Shown here: one piece after another, positions 50,573-59,013 of the stretch
How positions within the stretch are numbered: position 1 is the first letter of the stretch
How the letters are laid out: every line of letters starts with the position of its first letter
From: DAOTWC01 sp048499435
GTDB taxonomy: Bacteria > Chloroflexota > Anaerolineae > Aggregatilineales > Phototrophicaceae
Assembly (NCBI GenBank): GCA_048499435.1
Contig: JASNZW010000002.1
Coordinates: 62,001 to 126,000, forward strand
Direction of reading: 5' to 3'
DNA length: 64,000 nt
Made by a program: the position numbers and the translations under genes
The notes under the pieces: model-generated
Told to the model about the DNA's origin: nothing
Databases searched by the model: none
Seen by the model: only the letters and a program-made list of their open reading frames with translations

Positions 50573-51256
50573 ATGCTGCTGGCCATTGACACCGCCACCC
50601 AGGTCATGAGCCTGGCTCTGCACGACGGGGACAGCCTGCGCGCCGAGATCACCTGGCACACCGCCAACAACCACACCGCCGAGTTAGCGCCCGCCGTCCG
50701 CGACCTGCTGGCGCGCAGCGCGGCCACGCCCGCCGCGCTGACGGCGCTGGCCGTGTGCGTCGGGCCAGGGTCATACACCGGGCTGCGCATCGGCGTGGCG
50801 CTGGCGAAGGGGCTGGCCGCCGCGCGCGGCCTGCCGCTGGTGGGCATGTCATCGCTGGATATTCTGGCGGCGGCGCAGCCCTATGTGCCGGCTAACGCGC
50901 TGGTGATCGTCGTCGAGGCCGGGCGCGGGCGCGTCGTCGCGGCGACGTACCGCTGGCGAAAAGGCCGCTGGGACAACCGGGGCGCGCCGGAGACGCTGGA
51001 CTGGGACACGCTTATCGCCAGCATTGACGGCCCGGCGGCCCTCAGCGGCGACATCAGCGCCGACGCCCGCGCCGCGCTGGCCGAAGCCCAGGCGCGCGGC
51101 GTGCCCATCACGCTCAACGCGCCGGTCCACCGCCTGCGCCGGGCCGGTTTCCTGGCGGAGGAAGCGCAGACGCGCCTGCGCGCGGGCGGCGATTACGACG
51201 CCGACCGGCTGGCGCCGCTGTATGTCAAAACGCGCGACCTGCCGGGGACGCTGTGA
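50573..51256 (+). CDS. tsaB: tRNA threonylcarbamoyladenosine biosynthesis protein TsaB
   Basis: A 227-residue ASKHA-fold partner of TsaD. The N-terminus MLLAIDTATQVMSLAL, HTAELAPAVRDLL and the motif VGPGSYTGLRIGVALAKGLA are diagnostic. It starts 4 bases after the tsaE stop, and its stop overlaps the rimI start. Confidence 0.95.
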   Translation: MLLAIDTATQVMSLALHDGDSLRAEITWHTANNHTAELAPAVRDLLARSAATPAALTALAVCVGPGSYTGLRIGVALAKGLAAARGLPLVGMSSLDILAAAQPYVPANALVIVVEAGRGRVVAATYRWRKGRWDNRGAPETLDWDTLIASIDGPAALSGDISADARAALAEAQARGVPITLNAPVHRLRRAGFLAEEAQTRLRAGGDYDADRLAPLYVKTRDLPGTL

Positions 51257-51864
51257 GCAACCTGACGCTGCGCTATATGCGCGCCAGCGACATCGGCCAG
51301 GTGGTCGCTATTGACAGCGTGAGTTTCGACCCACCCTGGTCGGCGCGGTCTTACGCCTACGAGATCAGCGAATCGCATTACAGCCACATGGTCACGCTGG
51401 AGCGCGGCGGGTCTGGCGCGCCTGCCAGCCGCTGGCGGCGCTGGTTCGGCCTGGACACCGCCGACAGCCCTGAGCTGGTGGTGGGCTACGGCGGCCTGTG
51501 GCAGATCGCGGACGAGGCGCACATCAGCACCATCGCCACACACCCCGGCTGGCGCGGGCGCGGCTACGGCGAGATTCTGCTGGCGGGCATGGTGCGCCGG
51601 GCGTACACGCTGGGCGCGGCCTATGTGGTGCTGGAAGTGCGCGTCAGCAACCAGGTGGCGCAGTCGCTGTACCATAAGTACGAATTTGTGACCGTCGGCG
51701 TGAAGCAGAACTACTATCGCAACAACCACGAGGACGCCTACGACATGCGCTTTGACCTGACGAGCGCCGACCTGCGCGCGCGCTTCGACGAACGCCTGGC
51801 GGCGCTGCGCCAGCGCCAGCCGTTCACCGACCAGTACAGCGACCTGAACCCGCCGCCGCGCTGA
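51253..51864 (+). CDS. rimI: RimI-like GNAT N-acetyltransferase
   Basis: A 203-residue GNAT enzyme. The acetyl-CoA loop is WRGRGYGEILL after ISTIATHP. LEVRVSNQVAQSLYHKYEFV and NYYRNNHEDAYDMRF are RimI-type. It acetylates the N-terminal Ala of ribosomal protein S18 in E. coli, and the same target is plausible here. It is longer than usual (about 150) through an insert at 45-75. The GTG start forms GTGA with the tsaB stop. Confidence 0.87.
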   Translation: MSNLTLRYMRASDIGQVVAIDSVSFDPPWSARSYAYEISESHYSHMVTLERGGSGAPASRWRRWFGLDTADSPELVVGYGGLWQIADEAHISTIATHPGWRGRGYGEILLAGMVRRAYTLGAAYVVLEVRVSNQVAQSLYHKYEFVTVGVKQNYYRNNHEDAYDMRFDLTSADLRARFDERLAALRQRQPFTDQYSDLNPPPR

Positions 51865-51901
51865 CGCCGCCGGGCCATTTCTAAAGGAAAGGGCAGCCCC
51901 T

Positions 51902-52981
51902 ATGCGACTGCACATCGTCGGCGGCTTCCTGGGCAGCGGCAAAACGACCGCTATCGCCAGCGCCGCCCGCCAGCTCATGGCGCGCGGTCAGCGCGTCGGC
52001 ATTGTCACCAACGACCAGGGCCGCTATCTGGTGGACACCGCCTTCTTTCAGGCGCTCAACGCCCCGGCGGTCGAGGTCACGGGCGGCTGCTTCTGCTGCC
52101 ATTACGACGACCTGGACGCGCGCCTGAGCCAGCTTGAGGCCGAGGCGCAGCCGGACGCTGTCTTCGCTGAGTCGGTGGGGTCGTGCGCCGACGTGGTGGC
52201 GACGGTGATCCGCCCGCTGCTGGCGCTGCGCCGCGCGCCCGCCAGCCTGTCCGTATTTGCTGACGCGCGCCTGCTGCGCCAGCGGCTGCTGGGCCGCGCG
52301 CTGCCCTTCGCCGACGAGGTGGTCTACATCTTCGACAAGCAGATTGAGGAAGCCGGGCTGCTGGTGGTCAACAAGGCTGACCTGCTCGCGCCTGCTGAGC
52401 TGGACGAGACGCTGGCGCTGGCGCGCGCGGCCTGGCCGGATAAGCGCATCCGCGCGCAGCACAGCCTGGACGCGGCCAGCGTCGCCGGTTGGCTGGCCCT
52501 GCTCGACCAGCCCGCCCCGCCGCCCCCCGCTGCGCCGCTGGCCATTGATTACGCGCGCTACGGCGCGGGCGAGGCGGCGCTGGCGTGGCTCGATCTTGAC
52601 CTGGCGCTCGCTGTGCCGGGCGACGACGGGCGCGCGGCGGTCGCGGCGCTGGTGGGCGCGGCGGCTGACGCCGTTCGCGGCAGCGGCCTGCCGGTGGCGC
52701 ACCTCAAGTTTTTCGTGCGCGCGGGCGGCCAGCAGGCCAAGATCAGCGTGCCGGCGCTGGACGACAGTGGCGGCTGGGCCGCGCAGATTCCGGCGCTGCC
52801 GGGCGGGCCGGCGGCGCTGCTGGTCAACGCCCGCGTGCAGGCCGGGGCCGCTGAGCTGCGCGCGGCGCTGCTGACGGCGCTGGAAGCCGCCGCCGCGGCG
52901 CGCGGCATCGGCCTGCAGGTGCGCCACAGCGACAGCTTCCACCCCGGCTGGCCGGTTCCAACGCACCGGCTGCCCGGCTGA
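51902..52981 (+). CDS. CobW/P47K (COG0523) GTPase metallochaperone-like protein
   Basis: A 359-residue G3E GTPase. Walker A is GGFLGSGKTT (about 7-16). The metal-binding Cys motif is GGCFCCHYDDL, the family's CxCC. ESVGSCADVV is the switch region, and NKAD gives guanine specificity. The C-terminal part is atypical for CobW_C. Such proteins deliver or sense Zn, Co, Fe or Ni. No metalloenzyme is adjacent, so the metal is unknown. AAAGGAAAGGG lies upstream of ATG 51902. Confidence 0.87.
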   Translation: MRLHIVGGFLGSGKTTAIASAARQLMARGQRVGIVTNDQGRYLVDTAFFQALNAPAVEVTGGCFCCHYDDLDARLSQLEAEAQPDAVFAESVGSCADVVATVIRPLLALRRAPASLSVFADARLLRQRLLGRALPFADEVVYIFDKQIEEAGLLVVNKADLLAPAELDETLALARAAWPDKRIRAQHSLDAASVAGWLALLDQPAPPPPAAPLAIDYARYGAGEAALAWLDLDLALAVPGDDGRAAVAALVGAAADAVRGSGLPVAHLKFFVRAGGQQAKISVPALDDSGGWAAQIPALPGGPAALLVNARVQAGAAELRAALLTALEAAAAARGIGLQVRHSDSFHPGWPVPTHRLPG

Positions 52982-53068
52982 GCCGCCGGCAAAACCTGGA
53001 GCGCGGCGCGCTTTTGCGGTACACTACCGGCATCTAGCGCATTCCGCCCTGACCGGAGACAGCAGCCG

Positions 53069-53470
53069 ATGGCAACCGATGCACGCACCTGGTTTTACAC
53101 AACCCCTGAACCGCGCCCCTACTATATTGAGGAACGGGTAAACCACACGCTGTGGGGCAACCGCCTGCAATCCATATCAATGGTTTGCACGCGCGCCAGC
53201 GCGCCATATCGGATGGAAGGAACCTGGCGCGGCAGCCCGGTCACTTTCGAGTGGCAGCCGGGCGTGTGGTTTACGCTTACGCTGGGGCAGGAAAGCAAAG
53301 AGTTCATCGGCGTGGTGCGCCAGATGCTCATGCTGCGCCCGGCCTTCGCCTACGAAAACTCGCAGGGGATGCACGTGGTTGAATGGCACACCGACGGCGG
53401 CGCGAGCCGCTGGAAGGAAATCCAGGGCGACCCAAATTTTCAGGGCCTGCGCCGGCTGCGCAAGGATTAA
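53069..53470 (+). CDS. Hypothetical protein
   Basis: A 133-residue soluble protein, probably mostly beta (PYRMEGTWRGSPVTFEWQPG, VWFTLTLGQESKEFIGVVRQ), with a basic end. No known motif. A -10-like TACACT lies at 53020-53025, and GGAG occurs upstream of ATG 53069. It may be a small beta-barrel or clip-like domain; no context clue beyond the neighbouring COG0523 and OsmC genes. Confidence 0.55.
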   Translation: MATDARTWFYTTPEPRPYYIEERVNHTLWGNRLQSISMVCTRASAPYRMEGTWRGSPVTFEWQPGVWFTLTLGQESKEFIGVVRQMLMLRPAFAYENSQGMHVVEWHTDGGASRWKEIQGDPNFQGLRRLRKD

Positions 53471-53571
53471 CCGGCGCGCGCGGCGGGTAAGGTTGGCCGC
53501 GGCGGCAGCGTCTGCGGTTTAACGCGCAGCCGCTGTGTTTATTTATCTCTGTATCCCCCAGAAGGACCCCC

Positions 53572-54009
53572 ATGCCCACTGTTACCGCACGCACTCTTGA
53601 CATGTACAGAACCGAGATCAAAACCCGCAGCCACACCTTTTATGCCGACGAGCCGGAAGACGACGGCGGGGCCGACAGCGGCCCTACGCCGATGGAGCTG
53701 CTGGCCGGCGCGCTGGCGGCGTGCATGGCAGTTACCGTCCGCCTGTACGCCAGCCGCAAAAAATGGCCGCTGGAAGGCGTGGACGCGAATGTTGAAGTGA
53801 CGCGCTTCAAAGCAGGCGACTACGCTGATTACCAGGGCGACGCGCAGTTTGTGCACGAGTATAAAATCCAGCTGGCCTTTCGCGGCCCGCTTGACGCCGA
53901 CCAGCGCGAACGCCTGCTCGACATCGCCGGCAAGTGCCCGGTTCACCGCGCCATCGAAACGCCGGCCTTCTTCAAAACCGAGCTGCAGGAAACCCTGTCC
54001 GCTAAATAA
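53572..54009 (+). CDS. OsmC/Ohr family protein
   Basis: A 145-residue OsmC-like peroxidase subunit. The two redox cysteines are visible: Cys51 in LAACMAVTVRLYASRK and Cys122 in AGKCPVHRAIE. TPMELLAGAL is the family's conserved helix start. OsmC proteins reduce organic hydroperoxides as dimers. It resembles the OsmC/YhfA branch more than Ohr. Confidence 0.88.
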   Translation: MPTVTARTLDMYRTEIKTRSHTFYADEPEDDGGADSGPTPMELLAGALAACMAVTVRLYASRKKWPLEGVDANVEVTRFKAGDYADYQGDAQFVHEYKIQLAFRGPLDADQRERLLDIAGKCPVHRAIETPAFFKTELQETLSAK

Positions 54010-54100
54010 CGCGCCAGCCCCCTGGGCGAAAGCGCACGGGCCAGCGCGGCCGTATCCTGTTCTGGTCTGCCCCGGCGGTTGACCGCACCGGCCTGTTCGC

Positions 54101-54106
54101 TATAAT
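54101..54106 (+). promoter_or_regulatory. -10 element (TATAAT) of the AAA/VWA operon
   Basis: TATAAT overlaps an in-frame ATG at 54105 in the string TATAATG. That ATG would lie upstream of the transcription start, which supports the start at 54138. Confidence 0.5.
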
Positions 54107-54137
54107 GCCTGTGGGACTGTGGGATGAGAAAACAGGC

Positions 54138-55253
54138 ATGAGCAAACGACCATCGGTATACCCCTTCACCGCCATCGTGGGCCAGGAGCGTATGAAGCGC
54201 GCCTTGATCCTGACCGCGATTGACATGCGCATCGGCGGTGTGTTAGTGCGCGGCGAGCGCGGCACCGGCAAATCCACCGCCGCCCGCGCCCTGGCGGCGC
54301 TGCTGCCAGAGATCGAGGTGATCGCCGATTCGCCCTTCAACGATGACCCGCGCGAGCCGTCCACCTGGTCTGACGCGGTGCGCGAGCGCGCCGACCGCGG
54401 CGAGGACCTGCCGGTCACGCGGCGCAAAACGCGCTTCGTTGACCTGCCGGTGAGCGCCACCGAGGACCGCGTCGTGGGCACGCTCGACATCGAGAAGGCC
54501 ATTCAGAAGGGCGAGCGCCACTTCGACCCTGGCGTGCTGGCGATGGCCAACCGCGGCATCCTGTACGTGGACGAGGTTAACCTGCTCGACGATCACGTCG
54601 TTGACCTGCTGCTGGACAGCGCCGCGATGGGCGTGAACGTTGTCGAGCGCGAGGGCATCAGCTTCACCCACCCGGCGCGCTTTATTCTGGTGGGCACGAT
54701 GAACCCGGAAGAGGGCGACCTGCGCCCGCAGCTTCTTGACCGCTTCGCGCTTTCGGTTGAGGTGCGCGGCATCCAGGACGCGCACGAGCGCATGGAGATT
54801 CTGGAGCGCCATATCGCCTATGAATCCGACGCGGACGCCTTCCGCCGCGCCTGGGCGCCGGAGGAAGAACACCTGTCGGCGCGCATCGCCGCCGCCCGCG
54901 AGCTGGTGGACGCCGTCAGCTACACCCGGCGCGACCTGCACGCCATCGCCACGCTCACCAGCTCGCTGCACATTGATGGCCACCGCGCCGACCTGGTGAT
55001 CCTCAAGGCCGCCCGCGCCCACGCGGCATTCGCTGGCCGCGACGCCATCACGCAGAGCGACATCCTGCTGGCCGCTGAGCTGGCGCTGCCGCACCGCCTC
55101 AAACGCGGCCCGTTCGCCGACGCGAAGCTCAGCGTGGCCGCGCTTGAAGACCAGCTTGAACAGGTGATGTCGGAGTGGGGCGAGGGCGAGGAAGCCGCCG
55201 AGGCCGCCGACACCGCTGACCAGAGCGCGGTCAAAAAAAAAGCCAGCCGCTGA
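54138..55253 (+). CDS. Magnesium-chelatase subunit I-like AAA+ ATPase
   Basis: A 371-residue AAA+ ATPase of the BchI/ChlI group. It begins VYPFTAIVGQERMKRALILT, then Walker A GERGTGKST (39-47), the insert PFNDDPREPSTWSDAVRERA, PVSATEDRVVGTLDIEKAI, Walker B GILYVDEVNLL and sensor GTMNPEEG. With the VWA protein downstream it forms an AAA/VWA pair that remodels a partner. In phototrophs the partner is the H subunit of Mg-chelatase; a cobaltochelatase or other target is equally possible, as no H subunit is here. The C-terminus is acidic then ends in Lys/Ser. Confidence 0.87.
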   Translation: MSKRPSVYPFTAIVGQERMKRALILTAIDMRIGGVLVRGERGTGKSTAARALAALLPEIEVIADSPFNDDPREPSTWSDAVRERADRGEDLPVTRRKTRFVDLPVSATEDRVVGTLDIEKAIQKGERHFDPGVLAMANRGILYVDEVNLLDDHVVDLLLDSAAMGVNVVEREGISFTHPARFILVGTMNPEEGDLRPQLLDRFALSVEVRGIQDAHERMEILERHIAYESDADAFRRAWAPEEEHLSARIAAARELVDAVSYTRRDLHAIATLTSSLHIDGHRADLVILKAARAHAAFAGRDAITQSDILLAAELALPHRLKRGPFADAKLSVAALEDQLEQVMSEWGEGEEAAEAADTADQSAVKKKASR

Positions 55254-55273
55254 CCGGCCCCAGTAACGAGGAT

Positions 55274-56206
55274 TTGCCGGACTACGGCCAGACCGACCCC
55301 AGCCCGCAGAACGCCTTCGACCACCAGGATTCGTACTGGTGGGAAGGCGGCAAGCAGACTAAAAGCGGCGAGGAATTTAACCCGCGCCGCCTGCAAACCC
55401 CGCTCGACCGCCTGACGCGCCACACCGCCGGGCGGCGCTCGCGCACGCGCACCGACCGCAAGCGCGGGCGCTATATCCAGGCGCGCCCGGCCAACGGCCA
55501 GACGACCGACATCGCCTTCGACGCCACGCTGCGCGCCGCCGCGCCCTACCAGCGCCGCCGCCAGCAGCAGCTCGACGACTCCGGCATGGCTTACGCGCTC
55601 CAGTCCAGCGACCTCCAGCGCAAGATTCGGGTGCGCCGCGCCGCTAACCTGGTGCTGTTCGTCGTGGATGCGTCGTGGAGCATGGCGGTTTCGGAGCGCA
55701 TGACGGCGACCAAAGGCGCGATCATGTCGCTGCTCACCGACGCCTACCAGCGCCGCGACCGCGTGGGGCTGGTTGTGTTCCAGAAAGACCGGGCGCTGCT
55801 GGTGCTGCCGCCTACCAGCTCAGTTGACCTGGCGAAAAAGGCGCTGGCCAACATCCCGGTCGGCGGCAAAACGCCGCTGTCCGCCGGGCTGCTGCTGGCC
55901 TACGAGACTATCCGGCGCGAGAAAACGCTGCACCCGGAGGTGCTGGCGCTGCTGGTGCTGCTCACTGACGGCGCGGGCAACGTCTCGATTGGTGACCGAC
56001 CGCCGCAGGAAGAAGCGCACCGCATCGCCGGCCTGATTAAAGAAGAGGGCATCAGGACGATCACGATCAACATGGAGCACGTCGCTTTCGACCGGGGGCT
56101 GGCGGCGCAGCTTGCCGAGCACCTGGGCGGGGCGTGCTACACGCTGGGCCAACTGCGCGCCGAGGCGCTGTACCAGACGGTGCGCCGGGAGATGGACGGG
56201 ACCTGA
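55274..56206 (+). CDS. VWA-domain protein (BchD/ChlD C-terminal type)
   Basis: A 310-residue partner of the AAA+ protein 20 bases upstream. The first 120 residues are basic and probably disordered. The VWA domain (about 122-305) has the MIDAS motif DASWS (132-136), the Thr in GGKTPLSAG and Asp in LTDGAGN. It matches the metal-binding half of chelatase subunit D, without D's own AAA domain. The TTG start 55274 has GAGGA very near; no better start is visible. Confidence 0.82.
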   Translation: MPDYGQTDPSPQNAFDHQDSYWWEGGKQTKSGEEFNPRRLQTPLDRLTRHTAGRRSRTRTDRKRGRYIQARPANGQTTDIAFDATLRAAAPYQRRRQQQLDDSGMAYALQSSDLQRKIRVRRAANLVLFVVDASWSMAVSERMTATKGAIMSLLTDAYQRRDRVGLVVFQKDRALLVLPPTSSVDLAKKALANIPVGGKTPLSAGLLLAYETIRREKTLHPEVLALLVLLTDGAGNVSIGDRPPQEEAHRIAGLIKEEGIRTITINMEHVAFDRGLAAQLAEHLGGACYTLGQLRAEALYQTVRREMDGT

Positions 56207-56214
56207 GGGCCGGC

Positions 56215-56727
56215 CTACAGCCGCACCGACTCGATGTACACGGTCAGCATATTGGCCGTGCCGATGTCAGCCAGCACGCGGATAATGCGGAAGTCCGACC
56301 CGGTGCATTCCTGGCCGATATACGCGGCAGCGGCGGCGGTGCGCCACCAGGCGTTAAGCACCATCTGCTGTTCAGCGGTGAGCAGGCGCGGATACTGGAA
56401 GTTAGGGCGGAAGTTGTCGCGCATCAGCAGCGGGCAGGTGATAAACGACGACCCGCCCAGAAACGGCCCAAATTCGCTGCTGCTGATGGTGAAGCCCACC
56501 CACACCGCCTCGTCGTTCAGGCTGACGTAGTTAAAGTTGCCCGCGCTGGCCGGGAAGGATTTGCCAATAAGCCGCTCCAGCGGGCCTTTGGCGTTGTCGC
56601 CCGTGAACGCCTGAAACGACGACAGCACCCGCCCGTCAAGATACCCGGCCACCGGCAGGTACGCGAAGAACCCACAGCCGAACGCCAGCAGCGCAACGAT
56701 AATCAACCGTCCCAGCCCAATTCTCAC
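56215..56727 (-). CDS. Hypothetical membrane-anchored protein
   Basis: A 170-residue protein with one N-terminal helix (LIIVALLAFGCGFFAYLPVAG) and an outer domain of about 140 residues that contains two Cys (ITCPLLMRD, GQECTGSDF), possibly disulfide-bonded. No family is recognised. The start is GTG 56727 with GGAGGTG upstream. It is convergent with the VWA gene, 8 bases apart. Confidence 0.58.
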   Translation of the reverse strand: MRIGLGRLIIVALLAFGCGFFAYLPVAGYLDGRVLSSFQAFTGDNAKGPLERLIGKSFPASAGNFNYVSLNDEAVWVGFTISSSEFGPFLGGSSFITCPLLMRDNFRPNFQYPRLLTAEQQMVLNAWWRTAAAAAYIGQECTGSDFRIIRVLADIGTANMLTVYIESVRL

Positions 56728-56852
56728 GCCGCACCTCCGCGCCTATGCGCGCCGATCCACACCCGCCACGCTGCCATTCAGTATACGCCAGTTAGCCGCC
56801 GCTGACGAATGACCCGCGCCCCGGCTCGCGCAACCGCACCCCCTGGCCCTGC

Positions 56853-57133
56853 AACCTCACCCCTAAAGGCCCTCTCCATAGGAGAGGGGGAGACAAGCAA
56901 GCGCGGAACCAAGTCCCCTCTCTTACGGAGAGGGGATTTAGGGGTGAGGTCCCCTGGCCCCCTCAACGCAACCTCACCCCCCGGCCCCCTCTCCATGGGG
57001 AGAGGGGGAGACAAGCAGGCGCGGAACCAAGTCCCCTCTCTTACGGAGAGGGGATTTAGGGGTGAGGTTTCACTGGGGATTTAGAGGTGAGGTCCCCAGC
57101 CCCCTCTCCATGTGGAGAGGGGGAGAAACGCGG
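56853..57133. repeat. Two tandem copies of a ~99-bp palindromic element plus partial third
   Basis: Copy 1 (56853-56950) and copy 2 (56970-57068) both start AACCTCACCCC and end GGGGTGAGGT. Both contain GGAGAGGGGGAGACAAGCA and then CCCCTCTCTTACGGAGAGG, so each is an imperfect palindrome of about 99 bp. A partial copy follows to about 57133. They differ mainly in the first 25 bases. The same terminal sequence occurs at 35381-35690 and, reduced, at 31217-31284. They look like non-autonomous mobile repeats. Confidence 0.9.
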
Positions 57134-57386
57134 GCGCGGCGCGCGTATGTGCGCGCAAATGTGCGCGCGGAAATGCACCCATAACAGAACGCATGTGCTA
57201 TTATAGGGGCATGTGCCGGCCTGGATGCCGCGCGGCGCGGACGGCAAACACATGCCCGGAGCCGTGACCGCCAGCAGCCAAAGCGCGAGACCGCCGCGCA
57301 TCCCCGCCCGCCACAGTGTCAGGAAGCTGCGCAAAAGGACATCGCCCGCGTGATGTCCTTTTGCGGCTGTCACGGAGGCGCACGCC
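57134..57386 (+). promoter_or_regulatory. Leader region of the terminase pair with long hairpin
   Basis: Part of the 659-base gap 56728-57386. It has GC-rich alternation GTGCGCGC repeats at 57140-57170, a -10-like TATTAT near 57198, the inverted repeat GGCATGTG/CACATGCC (57209-57255), and a perfect 14-bp hairpin CGCAAAAGGACATC/GATGTCCTTTTGCG at 57330-57365. That hairpin lies just before the ribosome binding site GGAGG of the next gene. It could be an upstream transcript's terminator or a control element. Confidence 0.5.
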
Positions 57387-57803
57387 ATGTCACGTCAGTA
57401 TACCGCCGCTGAAAAGGCAGCGGCGCTGGCCCGCCTGGCCGCCAACAACGGTTCAGCGGCCCGCGCCAGCGCCGAAACTGGCATTCCAGAGTCCACGCTG
57501 CGCGGCTGGGCGCGCCAACCGCCGCCGCCGGCCCCCGCGCCGCCCGCCGCCGACGCGCTGGCGCAGCTGCGCGCCGCGCTCATCGACAACGCCGTCACGC
57601 TGGCGCTGTCGCTGGACGACGCCATCGCGGCGGCGCCGCTGGGCCAACGCGCCGCCGCGCTCAACCAGTTGATTGACAAAATCCTCAAGCTGGCGGACCG
57701 CCTGCCCGCCAGCGGCGAACAGGTAATCCGCATTGAGTATGGAGACGCCGATGGTACGACTCACGCGGCCCCACCCTGGGCAAGAGACGATCCTGCGGAG
57801 TGA
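57387..57803 (+). CDS. Phage terminase small subunit-like / HTH protein
   Basis: A 138-residue protein. Residues 4-45 form a helix-turn-helix (YTAAEKAAALARLAANNGS, then ASAETGIPESTLRGWAR) like that of phage terminase small subunits and transposase HTHs. A Pro-rich linker follows, then a helical oligomerisation region (LGQRAAALNQLIDKILKLAD). It overlaps the large-subunit gene by 53 bases, as terminase pairs often do, which is the main reason for the call. GGAGG precedes ATG 57387. Confidence 0.7.
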   Translation: MSRQYTAAEKAAALARLAANNGSAARASAETGIPESTLRGWARQPPPPAPAPPAADALAQLRAALIDNAVTLALSLDDAIAAAPLGQRAAALNQLIDKILKLADRLPASGEQVIRIEYGDADGTTHAAPPWARDDPAE

Positions 57804-58938
57804 GGCGCGCTTCCGCGTAGTGGCCTGCGGGCGGCGCTTCGGCAAAACGGAGGCGGGCAAAATCGCGCTGTTAGAACAGGCACTGCGCGGCGGGCGCTGC
57901 TGGTGGCTGGCCCCGACCTACGGCATGGCCGCGCAGGTCTGGCGTGACCTGCGCGCCGCCTGCGGGCGTGTCAGCGGCGCGCGCGCCCGCGAGGCCGAAC
58001 GGCGCATCGACCTGCCCGGCGGCGGCCTGCTGGCGGTGCGCAGCGCCCACCAGCCCGACCTGCTGCGCGGCATGGGGCTGGATTTCGCCGTGCTGGACGA
58101 GGCCGCCTTCATGATGCCGGACGTGTGGCCGCAGGTCGTGCGCCCGATGCTGCTCGAACGCCAGGGCGGCGCGCTTTTTCTCAGCAGCCCCAACGGGCGC
58201 AACTGGTTCTATGACCTGTACGCGCTGGCGCGCGGCGGCGCGCCCGGCTGGGCCGCGTTTCATTTCACGTCGTATGACAACCCGCTGATCGCCCGCGCCG
58301 AGCTGGACGCCATCCGCCGCGTCACGCCGGAGCGCGTGTGGCGCGAGGAATATCTGGCTGAGTTCATGGCTGACGCCGGGCAGGTGTTTCGCGGCGTGCA
58401 GGCGGCGGCGACCGCCCCGCCAGGCGCGCAGCCGCAGCCGGGCGCGGTCTACTGCGCGGGCGTGGACTGGGGGCGCGACGGCGATTACACCGCCGCCGCC
58501 GTGATTGACGCCGGCGCGCGGCAGATGGTGGCGCTGGAGCGCTTCACCGGCATCAGTTGGGCGCTGCAGCGCGGGCGGCTGGCGGCGCTGTGCGCGCGCT
58601 GGCGGCCCGCCGCTGTGTGGGCCGAGGCCAACAGCATCGGCTCGCCAAACGTCGAGGCGCTCCAGGCGGAGGGGCTGCCGGTGCGCCCATTCCAGACGAC
58701 CGCCGCCAGCAAGGGGCCGCTGATCGAGGCGCTGGCGCTGGCCGTCGAGCGCGGCGCGCTGGCGCTGCTGCCGGACGACACGCTGCTGGCCGAGCTGGCC
58801 GCCTACCGCGCCGAGCGGCTGCCCGGCGGCAGCTACCGCTATGGTGCGCCGCCCGGCGGGCACGACGACTGTGTGATCGCGCTGGCGCTGGCCTGGCACG
58901 GCGCGCGCTTCAGCGGGGCGCGCGTGGATTTCGCGTGA
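57751..58938 (+). CDS. Phage terminase large subunit (orphan)
   Basis: A 395-residue packaging motor. The ATPase has GRRFGKTEAGK (P-loop, 27-37), WWLAPTY and Walker B FAVLDEAAF (Asp116-Glu117). The RNase H-like nuclease has GVDWGRDGDYTAAA (Asp239), a middle acidic Glu in WAEANSIGS and the terminal GGHDDCVIALALA, so all metal ligands appear intact. ATG 57751 has GGAG 7 bases upstream. No portal, capsid, protease or integrase gene follows; a housekeeping gene starts 75 bases later. Confidence 0.9.
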   Translation: MVRLTRPHPGQETILRSEARFRVVACGRRFGKTEAGKIALLEQALRGGRCWWLAPTYGMAAQVWRDLRAACGRVSGARAREAERRIDLPGGGLLAVRSAHQPDLLRGMGLDFAVLDEAAFMMPDVWPQVVRPMLLERQGGALFLSSPNGRNWFYDLYALARGGAPGWAAFHFTSYDNPLIARAELDAIRRVTPERVWREEYLAEFMADAGQVFRGVQAAATAPPGAQPQPGAVYCAGVDWGRDGDYTAAAVIDAGARQMVALERFTGISWALQRGRLAALCARWRPAAVWAEANSIGSPNVEALQAEGLPVRPFQTTAASKGPLIEALALAVERGALALLPDDTLLAELAAYRAERLPGGSYRYGAPPGGHDDCVIALALAWHGARFSGARVDFA

Positions 58939-59013
58939 GAGCCGGTTGATCTGGCGCGCGGCGCGCGTTATGCTTGGCGGCATCGCTGACGCAGCGCACA
59001 CAAAGGACACCGC

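Noticed and set aside
54138..56206. Evidence for bacteriochlorophyll synthesis
   Set aside because: BchI-like/VWA pairs and the CrtC-like gene at 23944 occur widely in non-phototrophs; no other pigment genes are present.
57387..58938. Complete prophage
   Set aside because: Only the terminase pair is present; no integrase, portal, capsid or tail genes flank it.
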